DNA of 64,000 nucleotides from positions 885,321 to 949,320 of the forward strand of contig JAIUNV010000001.1 of the NCBI GenBank assembly GCA_020161435.1. The letters run 5' to 3'. The number at the start of each line of letters is the position of its first letter. The first letter of the stretch is position 1. The DNA is from Bacteroidota bacterium (lineage in GTDB: Bacteria > Bacteroidota > Bacteroidia > Chitinophagales > Chitinophagaceae). Made by a program: the position numbers and the translations under genes. Under the pieces are notes generated by a model that worked only from the letters and a program-made list of their open reading frames with translations, made no database searches and was not told the DNA's origin. Positions 1 through 6,613 of this stretch are shown piece after piece.

Positions 1-690
1 AGCTTTGGCATAGCCATCTTTTGTTTGGCCGGTTTCGCCCAGCTCTACTTCCACAAATCTTGCGCCCAGGCTTTTTACCTGTTCGGCCACCACTGGTCTT
101 GTATCAAATGCATCTACCCTTGCACCCAATCTTTTAGCGGTTGCAATAGCCTGCAGGCCAGCAACGCCAGCACCAATAATAAATACACGGCTGGGTTGGA
201 TGGTGCCGGCCGGTGTGGTCATCATGGGAAACACTTTGCTGCTTCTTTCTGCTGCCAGCAGCACGGCTACATAACCCGCCAAACTGGCCTGGCTACTCAG
301 GCTGTCCATTTTTTGAGCACGGGTGCTTCGCGGTATCATTTCCATGGAAATGGCCGTAATATTTTTTGCGGCTAAAGCTTGCAGCAATTCATGCTCGTTA
401 AAAGGGTCGAGATAGCTTACATGAATACAACCTGACTTTAGTTGTGCTATGTCTTCTATCGTAGGCTTGCGCAACCGGAGTACCATGTCTGCTTGCAACA
501 CTTCATGTTTACTGTTGGCAATGCTGGCACCTGCTTGTACGTATGCGTCATTGCTGGTATGTATGCCTTGGCCAATGCCACTTTCTACCAGTACCGTTGC
601 ACCAAGGCTGGTTAGTTTTTTTACATCAGCAGGAATAATGGGGCTGCGCAATTCTCCCGTAAATGTTTCTGCTGGTATTCCTATTGTCAT
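1..690 (-). CDS. pntA: NAD(P) transhydrogenase subunit alpha, N-terminal part (partial at window edge)
   Basis: The frame is open from an ATG at 690 to the window edge and gives 230 residues, so the 3' end is missing. It belongs to the alanine dehydrogenase/PntA N-terminal family: it opens MTIGIPAETFTGE, continues with VLRLRKPT and a Rossmann segment VFIIGAGVAGLQAIATAKRL that binds NAD(H). The family couples hydride transfer between NADH and NADP+ to proton flow across the inner membrane. In Bacteroidota the alpha chain is often split into a soluble part and a small membrane part followed by pntB; those would lie to the left, outside the window. Alanine dehydrogenase is the alternative, but the spacing before the Rossmann motif favours PntA. 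Confidence 0.85.
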   Translation of the reverse strand, partial: MTIGIPAETFTGELRSPIIPADVKKLTSLGATVLVESGIGQGIHTSNDAYVQAGASIANSKHEVLQADMVLRLRKPTIEDIAQLKSGCIHVSYLDPFNEHELLQALAAKNITAISMEMIPRSTRAQKMDSLSSQASLAGYVAVLLAAERSSKVFPMMTTPAGTIQPSRVFIIGAGVAGLQAIATAKRLGARVDAFDTRPVVAEQVKSLGARFVEVELGETGQTKDGYAKA

Positions 691-776
691 AGTCAAACTA
701 AAAATGATGAGTGCCAAATCTAACCGTTTGGACCCATACACTTTATGACTTTACACAAATGGGCAAATACAAAAAA

Positions 777-798
777 GGCCACCGGAGAACCGGCGGCC
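777..798 (-). terminator. Intrinsic terminator after the acyl-CoA dehydrogenase gene
   Basis: Inverted repeat GGCC-A-CCGG / CCGG-C-GGCC with an AGAA loop. On the minus strand it is followed by six T residues (776-771). It lies 22 bases past the stop codon at 820. Confidence 0.75.
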
Positions 799-819
799 TG
801 TGTACTAAAATCTGATTGA

Positions 820-2616
820 CTAAAAGCAATACTTGTTTTCGCTGATGAGCTTGTCGGCAATGCGACGGCGGGCATCCTTGCTGTTGAATGGTCCGTATTT
901 GGTAAAGCGTTTCAAACCCAACAACATCATGCGTTGTTCATCGCCATCGGCAAAGGCATTGATGGCTTCTTTGCCATGCTTGTTTACCAAATCAACTGCA
1001 TCGTTGAGGTAGCAGCGCATCATGTCCGCATCCAATGCTACTGCGGCTTCGCCACGTAGGTTGGCCAGTTTTTGTACCCGCAGCAGGCAGCTTTCTGCTA
1101 CGTAAGTGGCAATGCTCATATCGGCAATGTGCATCAGCACTTCCTGTTCGTGTTCCAGTTGCATCATTAGCTTTTGCACGGCACCGCCCGATACCATCAA
1201 AATAGCTTTCTTCATGTTTTGGATGGCTTTTACTTCGGCGGCAAAAAGGCCTTCATCTTCAGCACCAAAGTCAGGAATGCTCATGAGTTCTTTCATCACA
1301 TTCATGGCGGGTGTCATCAGGTCTAACTTGCCTTTGAGGGCACGTTTCAATACCATGTCTACACTCAGCAGGCGGTTGATTTCGTTCGTCCCTTCGTAAA
1401 TGCGGTTGATGCGGCTGTCGCGGTAAGCACGGCTAATCGGATATTCATCACTAAAGCCATTGCCACCATGCACCTGTACGCCTTCGTCTACCACAAAGTC
1501 GAGGGTTTCGCTACCATGCACTTTCATCACCGCACATTCCACGGCATATTCTTCTGCGGCGCCCAGCAATGCTTCGGCAAAGCTTTTGCCGGCAGCCTGC
1601 AGTTCATGTTCTTTATCCTGAATGAGCTTGCTGGTGCGGTACAACGCACTTTCATCGGCCCAGCAGCGGATGGCCATTTCGGCCAGCTTGTGTTTAATAG
1701 CGCCAAAATTGCTGATGGGTTGCTTAAACTGCTCCCGGGTATTGGCGTATTGAATGGTAATATCGAGGCTGCGCTTACTGCCGCCCAGTGCAGCAGCATC
1801 CAGTTTCAGTCGGCCAATGTTCAAAATGTTGAAGGCAATCACATGACCGCGACCAATTTCGCCCAGCACATTTTCTACCGGCACTTTACAATCCTGAAAA
1901 TACAGCTGCACAGTAGAGGAACCTTTGATACCCATCTTGTGTTCTTCGCTGCCTTGGGTAAATCCTTCCATGCCCCGCTCCACTATAAAAGCGGTGAATT
2001 TGTCGCCATCAATTTTGGCAAACACAGTGTACACATCGGCAAAGCCGCCGTTGGTAATCCAGCATTTCTGGCCGTTCAAAATATAATGCTGGCCATCGTC
2101 ACTCAGCTTGGCTACGGTTTTGGCACTCAGGGCATCGCTGCCGCTGTTGGGTTCGGTCAGGCCATAAGCACCTTTCCACTCGCCACTGGCCAGCTTGGGT
2201 ATGTATTTGGCTTTTTGCGCATCGGTACCAAAGTATAAAATGGGCAAAGTGCCAATGCCGGTATGTGCCGCCATGGCCACGCTAAAACTATAGCCGCCAC
2301 CCAGGCCTTCGGCTACAATCATGCTTTCAATAAAAGGCTTGCCCAAGCCGCCTAGCTCTTCGGGTATACTTACGCCCAGCAGACCTTGTTCGCCGGCCTT
2401 GTCCATCAGGCTTGGCATCAGGCCGGGTTCCATTTTATCAATGCGGTCAATGTGCGGCAGCACTTCTGTATCCAGAAATTGCTGGCACATATCCATAATC
2501 ATTTGCTGTTCTTCCGAAAAATCTTCCGGAATAAACACATCGGCGGGATTGGTTTCTTTCACCAGCCATTCTGCACCCTTCAGGGCAGCGGCAGTGGGCT
2601 TCAGTTCGGTACTCAT
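820..2616 (-). CDS. Acyl-CoA dehydrogenase, long form with C-terminal extension
   Basis: 598 residues, FAD-dependent alpha,beta-dehydrogenation of an acyl-CoA thioester in beta-oxidation. Visible family signatures are GLTEPNSGSDA and KCWITNGG in the middle domain and HGGNGFSDEYP followed by RIYEGTNEINR near residue 420, where the Glu of YEGT is the position of the catalytic base in MCAD/VLCAD. About 170 extra residues follow the catalytic core, as in VLCAD-type enzymes. The start at 2616 gives MSTELKPT, a normal length. It lies 69 bases downstream of the MarR gene on the same strand, so the two probably form one transcription unit with MarR control. Chain-length preference cannot be read from sequence. 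Confidence 0.92.
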   Translation of the reverse strand: MSTELKPTAAALKGAEWLVKETNPADVFIPEDFSEEQQMIMDMCQQFLDTEVLPHIDRIDKMEPGLMPSLMDKAGEQGLLGVSIPEELGGLGKPFIESMIVAEGLGGGYSFSVAMAAHTGIGTLPILYFGTDAQKAKYIPKLASGEWKGAYGLTEPNSGSDALSAKTVAKLSDDGQHYILNGQKCWITNGGFADVYTVFAKIDGDKFTAFIVERGMEGFTQGSEEHKMGIKGSSTVQLYFQDCKVPVENVLGEIGRGHVIAFNILNIGRLKLDAAALGGSKRSLDITIQYANTREQFKQPISNFGAIKHKLAEMAIRCWADESALYRTSKLIQDKEHELQAAGKSFAEALLGAAEEYAVECAVMKVHGSETLDFVVDEGVQVHGGNGFSDEYPISRAYRDSRINRIYEGTNEINRLLSVDMVLKRALKGKLDLMTPAMNVMKELMSIPDFGAEDEGLFAAEVKAIQNMKKAILMVSGGAVQKLMMQLEHEQEVLMHIADMSIATYVAESCLLRVQKLANLRGEAAVALDADMMRCYLNDAVDLVNKHGKEAINAFADGDEQRMMLLGLKRFTKYGPFNSKDARRRIADKLISENKYCF

Positions 2617-2685
2617 GGCAAAGCGGATTTTATGATTTGATCGTTGTTTATTGTAGCTGAGAAAAACATTCCTAATTCATCATTT

Positions 2686-3144
2686 TCAATTCCCGGTCAC
2701 TACCATATTCAGGTTTTCATACACCTTGGTCAGCACCCGGCGTGTTACTTCTATGTCTTCTGGCGGCACACCTTCCAGCCCTTCCAGCAGGGTTTGGTTG
2801 GCCAAATCCATGGTGCGGTCCCGCATGTCACGGGCCAAATCGGTAAGGCAAATGCGGTTGATGCGGCGGTCGTCTGGCGTACCCTTGCGTTCCACCAGCC
2901 CCATTTTTTCGAGGTTGTCCACCAGTCGGGTAATGCTCGGCTTATCGCGGTAAGTTTTGTGGCAGAGCTCTTGCTGGCTCACATTGTCCTGCTTCCACAG
3001 GTGTACCAGCACACTCCATTGCTCCACGGTCAGCTCAATGCCATTGTCTCTGAAATGGCGCTGCAGCCGGCGGGCCAGCGCAGTGTTGGCCACACCCGTA
3101 ATCACAAAGTAGAGTTCGCCTCTTCTGAATTGGTTGTTTGACAT
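2686..3144 (-). CDS. MarR-family transcriptional regulator
   Basis: 152 residues with the winged-helix MarR layout: ELTVEQWSVLVHLWKQ, recognition helix DKPSITRLVDNLEKMGLVERK and the wing TPDDRRINRICLT. I chose ATG 3144 (MSNNQFRRGE). An upstream in-frame start at 3183 would add 13 residues and run through the palindrome at 3145-3164, which is more likely the operator. The next gene is an acyl-CoA dehydrogenase, so a fatty-acid or acyl-CoA ligand is plausible, but this is inference from position. Confidence 0.88.
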   Translation of the reverse strand: MSNNQFRRGELYFVITGVANTALARRLQRHFRDNGIELTVEQWSVLVHLWKQDNVSQQELCHKTYRDKPSITRLVDNLEKMGLVERKGTPDDRRINRICLTDLARDMRDRTMDLANQTLLEGLEGVPPEDIEVTRRVLTKVYENLNMVVTGN

Positions 3145-3164
3145 ATAGTTGTTTATGCAACTAT
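3145..3164 (-). promoter_or_regulatory. Candidate MarR operator (autoregulatory palindrome)
   Basis: Perfect inverted repeat ATAGTTG-TTTATG-CAACTAT, 7-bp arms and 6-bp spacer, directly abutting the MarR start codon at 3144. MarR proteins bind palindromes of about 16-20 bp over their own promoter, so size and place fit autorepression of the MarR/acyl-CoA dehydrogenase unit. Confidence 0.6.
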
Positions 3165-3573
3165 TCAAAGATAGGCGGTTCATTCAAAAATCCAAATCGC
3201 TAAAAAGTGAATGTTTTTTGGGGCTGTCGGCCAGGTGCATGTCCCGGCTATGGTTGGCGGTGCTCCGGGGTGCCGTGCTTCGCCTGCGGCTACGCACCCC
3301 CGCCTGCAGCGGGGCCCTGCACATCGCCCAGCCCTTCACCAATTGTTCATGAACCAGCTTTTATGGCCTGACTTGAGCACTCCGCAAAAGCCGGGTTACA
3401 AAACATTAACAGCCATTCTAAACTCATACACCTACCTTTGCCCGGTCAATTTGAGTTATTTGCATTTTTTCAGGTTAGTCTTATCTGCTCAGCCGTTCTG
3501 GTTAGTTAGTATCGCCTCCCTCGTTATTTGCCTTTGCCTCAAGTATTTTTTTCATTTTTTATCTGCTAATCAG
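3165..3573. other. Divergent intergenic region with a GC-rich hairpin block and an RRM-gene promoter box
   Basis: 409 bases without a credible gene. A strongly GC-rich block at about 3220-3335 holds competing hairpins: GGGGTGC (3267-3273) with GCACCCC (3294-3300), and CCCCGC (3298-3303) with GCGGGG (3309-3314). This resembles a REP-like intergenic element. TACCTTTG at 3433-3440 matches the Bacteroidota -7 box TAnnTTTG and would give the RRM gene an untranslated leader of roughly 125 bases. Confidence 0.5.
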
Positions 3574-3858
3574 ATGAACATTTATGTTTCGAACCTGAGC
3601 TTCGCTGTACAAGACGAAGACCTGAGAGAATTTTTTACTCCTTACGGAGAAGTTTCAAGTGCACGTGTTGTAATTGACCGTGACACCAACCGCAGCCGCG
3701 GTTTTGGATTTGTTGAAATGCCCGACACAGCTGCTGCTAACAAAGCAATTGCTGAGTTGAATGGTGCTATGGCCGATGGTCGTGCTATCCGTGTAAACGA
3801 AGCCCGTCCTCGTGAAGAGCGTCCTGCACGCCCTGCCTACAACAAGAGCCGTTGGTAA
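3574..3858 (+). CDS. Small RNA-binding protein with one RRM domain
   Basis: 94 residues, almost entirely one RNA recognition motif: RNP2 IYVSNL at residues 3-8 and RNP1 RGFGFVEM at 42-49 carry the aromatic residues that stack on RNA bases. An Arg/Pro-rich tail follows (residues 78-94). The family is common in Bacteroidota and cyanobacteria and is often cold- or stress-induced. The ATG at 3574 starts exactly at the RRM beta-1 strand; longer frames upstream have no homology. The probable promoter box lies about 130 bases upstream, so regulation through a long leader is possible. A terminator follows directly. Confidence 0.9.
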   Translation: MNIYVSNLSFAVQDEDLREFFTPYGEVSSARVVIDRDTNRSRGFGFVEMPDTAAANKAIAELNGAMADGRAIRVNEARPREERPARPAYNKSRW

Positions 3859-3881
3859 GCCAAGCTTCAAAAAAATCTCAG

Positions 3882-3903
3882 CCTCCTTCGGGAGGTTTTT
3901 TTT
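3882..3903 (+). terminator. Intrinsic terminator of the RRM gene
   Basis: CCTCC-TTCG-GGAGG hairpin with a stable UUCG tetraloop, followed by eight T residues, 23 bases past the RRM stop codon. Confidence 0.9.
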
Positions 3904-3964
3904 ATGCCTTTATGTTAGTGCAGCTCCTTCAGCTTGCCAGCATTTGCTCCCGTATCTTGCAGCC

Positions 3965-5140
3965 ATGTGGTGGTGGTATGCAATCATTTTATTGGCCGTA
4001 GCGTATGCGGCATTGGTGCTGTGGTACAAGTCGGCCTGGCAGTCGTTGCCCTTGTATCCGCAAGTGCCTGAAGATTATCAACCAATCACTGCCGTAACTG
4101 TATTAGTGCCAGCCCGCAATGAAGCTGCCAATATTGCTTCCTGCCTCAAAAGCCTTGTGGCGCAAAGGTTTCCTGCCAGCTTATTACAAATCATTGTGCT
4201 TGATGATGCATCGGAAGATGAAACGGCTGCTATTGCCAACAGTATTGCTCACCAGCATGCATTTGTGCAAGTGGTAGCCGTGCCGCCAGCTGCACAATCG
4301 CACAAAAAGAGAGCCATAGAACATGGTATAGCACAAGCTACCGGACAGCTCATTGTATGCACCGATGCCGATTGCGCCATGGGCCCCAACTGGCTCATGA
4401 CTTTGGTACATGCCCACGAAACAAAGGGCTGGCAATTCATAGCAGCGCCGGTTCAATACATTGCCAAACAGCAGCAGGTATTGCAGGTGTTTCAGGTGCT
4501 CGATTTTTTAACCCTGCAGGGCATTACAGCAGCCAGCGTAAGCAAAAAGTTTCATGCCATGTGCAATGGCGCCAATATTGCGTACAGTAAAAAAGCTTTC
4601 GAGGAAGTGGGTGGTTTTGCCGGCATCGACGCATTGCCTACTGGCGATGATATGCTGTTGATGCACAAAATCTGGCAACGCTATCCTGATGCTGTGGGCT
4701 GGCTCAAAAGCACCGATGCCATTGTGTACACTCAACCTTGCCCTACATGGAAAGCCTTTTTTCAGCAGCGCATCCGCTGGGCCAGTAAGGCTGCATACTA
4801 TCAGGACAAACGTATCATTGCTGTGTTGCTGCTGGTTTATGTGCTGAATGTGAGCTTGCTGTTGGCCTTAATCGTTGGGTTGATTGCCTCCATGCCCAAA
4901 CTCTTGTTGGCCTTTGGCCTGGCACTGGTGCTCAAAACCATGGTGGAGTTTTTATTTCTGGCTCCGGTGGCGCAGTTTTTTCAGCAGCAGCAATGGCTCA
5001 ACTGGTTTCATGTGTTGCAACTGCACCACATTGTGTACACGGTTATTGCCGGCTGGCTGGGCCGCTTTGGCAGCTACCAATGGAAGGGGAGAAGAGTTGA
5101 GAAACCTTCAACCTTGGTACATAAAAGAGATGACAGATGA
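3965..5140 (+). CDS. Membrane-anchored family 2 glycosyltransferase, processive type
   Basis: 391 residues. An N-terminal membrane helix (WWWYAIILLAVAYAALVLW) precedes a GT-A domain with VLVPARNEAANIASCLKSL, the metal-binding D-x-D (CTDADC), GDDMLL and the RIRWAS version of the Q/RxxRW motif that marks processive GT2 enzymes such as PgaC and cellulose or hyaluronan synthases. Two or three C-terminal helices follow (LLLVYVLNVSLLLALIVGLI onward). I chose ATG 3965; the frame is open further upstream but overlaps the terminator and the RRM gene. The product polysaccharide or lipid-linked sugar cannot be told; no export partners are adjacent. Confidence 0.85.
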   Translation: MWWWYAIILLAVAYAALVLWYKSAWQSLPLYPQVPEDYQPITAVTVLVPARNEAANIASCLKSLVAQRFPASLLQIIVLDDASEDETAAIANSIAHQHAFVQVVAVPPAAQSHKKRAIEHGIAQATGQLIVCTDADCAMGPNWLMTLVHAHETKGWQFIAAPVQYIAKQQQVLQVFQVLDFLTLQGITAASVSKKFHAMCNGANIAYSKKAFEEVGGFAGIDALPTGDDMLLMHKIWQRYPDAVGWLKSTDAIVYTQPCPTWKAFFQQRIRWASKAAYYQDKRIIAVLLLVYVLNVSLLLALIVGLIASMPKLLLAFGLALVLKTMVEFLFLAPVAQFFQQQQWLNWFHVLQLHHIVYTVIAGWLGRFGSYQWKGRRVEKPSTLVHKRDDR

Positions 5141-5262
5141 CAGATGTTGGATATTAGTTGATAGGTGCAGGAGAAAAGCTATTAAGCGCAGCCTATTCCT
5201 TTCTGCCCCATTTACTCATCAACAGATCAACTCGTCAACACACCAACTCAAACTTACCAACC

Positions 5263-5739
5263 TCACCCTTCAGAAGTAGCCACTTGAATGTTCCGGTTCA
5301 GGCTTTCTTCCAAGCTGATGAGTGTTTCGGTACGTTCAATGCCTTTGATTTTCTGCATCTGGTCGTGCAGTACAAAGCGCAGCTGGTTGATGTCTTTGCA
5401 GGCTATTTCTACAAACATGCTATAGTTGCCGGTGGTGTAGTTGAGGCGCACCACTTCCGGAATCTTCATCAGGTCTTTGGCTACAGAATCGTACAGCGAA
5501 CTTTTTTCCAGATAAATACCAATGAAGGCAATGACGGTGTAGCCCAGCTTGTGGGTGTCCACTGCCAGGCGGGTGCCTTTTACTACGCCCATTTCCTGCA
5601 ACTTTTTGATGCGGACATGGATGGTGCCACCACTTACAAAAAGTTTCTTACCGAGGTCTGCATAAGAAATTTCAGCGTCTTCCATCATGTGCTGAATGAT
5701 CTGGTAGTCGAGTTTGTCGAGATTCAGTTTTCCGGCCAT
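5263..5739 (-). CDS. Lrp/AsnC-family transcriptional regulator
   Basis: 158 residues: N-terminal helix-turn-helix (LDYQIIQHMMEDAEISYADL, then VSGGTIHVRIKKLQEMGVV) and a C-terminal RAM domain with the GNYSMFVEIA core that binds amino acids and forms the octamer. Members are local or global sensors of amino-acid supply. Its upstream region carries two AAAGCTTGA repeats spaced by two helical turns, which could be its own operator. Neighbours give no target pathway. Confidence 0.9.
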   Translation of the reverse strand: MAGKLNLDKLDYQIIQHMMEDAEISYADLGKKLFVSGGTIHVRIKKLQEMGVVKGTRLAVDTHKLGYTVIAFIGIYLEKSSLYDSVAKDLMKIPEVVRLNYTTGNYSMFVEIACKDINQLRFVLHDQMQKIKGIERTETLISLEESLNRNIQVATSEG

Positions 5740-5810
5740 TTTTCAAAAATTGATTCGAAAATTTCTACAAGTAAAAATCAAACTATAAAAAAATTCAAAA
5801 TTTTGGTTTT

Positions 5811-5842
5811 AAAGCTTGAAAAATTTGGAATGAAAAGCTTGA
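5811..5842 (-). promoter_or_regulatory. Paired AAAGCTTGA repeats upstream of the Lrp/AsnC gene
   Basis: Identical 9-mers at 5811-5819 and 5834-5842, start-to-start 23 bp, each holding the palindrome AAGCTT, in AT-rich DNA 70-100 bp before the start at 5739. Same-face spacing fits cooperative binding of an Lrp-type protein. Inferred only from pattern. Confidence 0.35.
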
Positions 5843-5975
5843 TTCGTTTAATATTGCACTGTAATTGAAAGCAAGCCAATTGCCTTCGGCATAAAAGTAA
5901 GGTTTGCAATTCAATCAACAATAGTTCTTTCTTTTTCGAAATAATCTAATGCAGACGATTTCGGAAACACCATCT

Positions 5976-6174
5976 TGTAGGATGATGAAATTTTTGGCAG
6001 ACATGCCCTCTTGTCTCGGGGGTGGGGATTACAGAACAAACACAGCATAGAGCCGTGCCGGTTTTGTCGTTGGCAGGTCAACGTCAATTGCAACACCGGA
6101 CCCGACCAGGGTTGACCACTTTTCTTTGTGCTGTTGCTAACTACCCCGTGGAGGTTCGAATCCTTCTCCTACAG
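5976..6174 (+). ncRNA. tRNA-like RNA with giant structured variable arm, copy 1
   Basis: All arms of a type II tRNA can be laid out. Acceptor TGTAGGA (5976-5982) pairs with TCCTACA (6167-6173), discriminator G6174, no encoded CCA. The D arm ATG...CAT has TTGG and GCAGA as in tRNA-Leu. Anticodon stem CCCTC/GGGGG closes the loop TTGTCTC. T arm GGAGG-TTCGAAT-CCTTC. Between the anticodon and T stems lie about 127 bases instead of 4-24. This insert starts with a helix GGGG (6024-6027)/CCCC (6144-6147), then ACAGCATA (6042-6049)/TATGCTGT-like strand (6127-6134), and inside these CCGGT/ACCGG (6058-6062/6095-6099) and CGTTG/CAACG (6068-6072/6079-6083). No known family comes to mind; a degraded interrupted tRNA is the alternative, but copy 2 shows compensatory changes. 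Confidence 0.75.
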
Positions 6175-6186
6175 CGGATTTTTTTG

Positions 6187-6244
6187 GTTTTTGGTTTATT
6201 GTTTTTGGTTGGCCGTTTTCAACGACAAACAAATAACCAAAAAC
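6187..6244 (+). repeat. AU-rich inverted repeat between the two tRNA-like RNAs
   Basis: The strand 6187-6201 (GTTTTTGGTTTATTG) is nearly complementary to 6230-6244 (CAAATAACCAAAAAC). It could be a processing hairpin or a weak terminator separating the RNAs. The 10-mer AATAGTTCTT occurs before each copy (5920-5929 and 6249-6258) but at different distances. Confidence 0.5.
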
Positions 6245-6262
6245 TACAAATAGTTCTTCTAT

Positions 6263-6457
6263 TGTGGGGTGATGAAACTTTTGGCAGACATGCCCTCTTG
6301 TCTCGGGGGTGAAGAGCAAAGGATAAACACTGTATAACGCCGATCCTGTCTGCAGCAGGACCGACTGGGGTTGACCACCAGCAGGTTTGGGATCGCATCC
6401 CAATCACGATGTACAGCCGCTAACTTCTTCGTGGAGGTTCGACTCCTCCCCCTACAG
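6263..6457 (+). ncRNA. tRNA-like RNA with giant structured variable arm, copy 2
   Basis: Same plan as copy 1. Acceptor TGTGGGG (6263-6269)/CCCTACA (6450-6456), discriminator G6457, D arm ATG...CAT, identical anticodon arm CCCTC-TTGTCTC-GGGGG, T arm GGAGG-TTCGACT-CCTCC (6433-6449). The insert again opens with a basal helix, here GAAGA (6311-6315)/TCTTC (6426-6430), then CTGTATA (6330-6336) with the strand 6410-6416, then hairpins TCCTG/CAGGA (6344-6348/6356-6360) and TTGGGAT/ATCCCAA (6387-6393/6397-6403). GGGTTGACCAC is shared with copy 1 (6109-6119 and 6368-6378), and GCTAACT precedes the T arm in both. Sequence between the copies differs while the helices persist, which argues for a selected RNA fold. 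Confidence 0.75.
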
Positions 6458-6462
6458 CTTTG

Positions 6463-6497
6463 GCCTGACCACGCATTTTGCCCGGTCAGGCTTTTTT
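6463..6497 (+). terminator. Intrinsic terminator after the tandem tRNA-like RNAs
   Basis: GCCTGACC (6463-6470) pairs with GGTCAGGC (6484-6491), 13-base loop, then six T residues. It begins 6 bases after the second RNA, so both RNAs probably come from one plus-strand transcript. Confidence 0.85.
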
Positions 6498-6613
6498 ATG
6501 TCTCCTGCTTATCCCCAATTTGGCTTTAGCATGTCCACAGGCCTCATTTCCATTCGTTTGCAACGGTGGTTGTAGGTAGATTTGCACATTGGCCAAGCGC
6601 CATATTTGCAGCT

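Noticed and set aside
1468..2238. 256-codon plus-strand frame
   Set aside because: Antisense to the acyl-CoA dehydrogenase; no recognisable domain.
6137..6403. 88-codon minus-strand frame (ends VGEGFEPPRGS) and plus-strand frame 6022-6312
   Set aside because: They run through the tRNA-like RNAs. The GEGFEPP ending is the antisense reading of a tRNA T arm and acceptor end, a well-known false protein.
5976..6457. Group I intron or tmRNA as an explanation of the RNAs
   Set aside because: The insert is far shorter than a group I intron and sits at the variable arm, not in the anticodon loop; a full anticodon stem is present, which tmRNA lacks, and no tag frame is evident.
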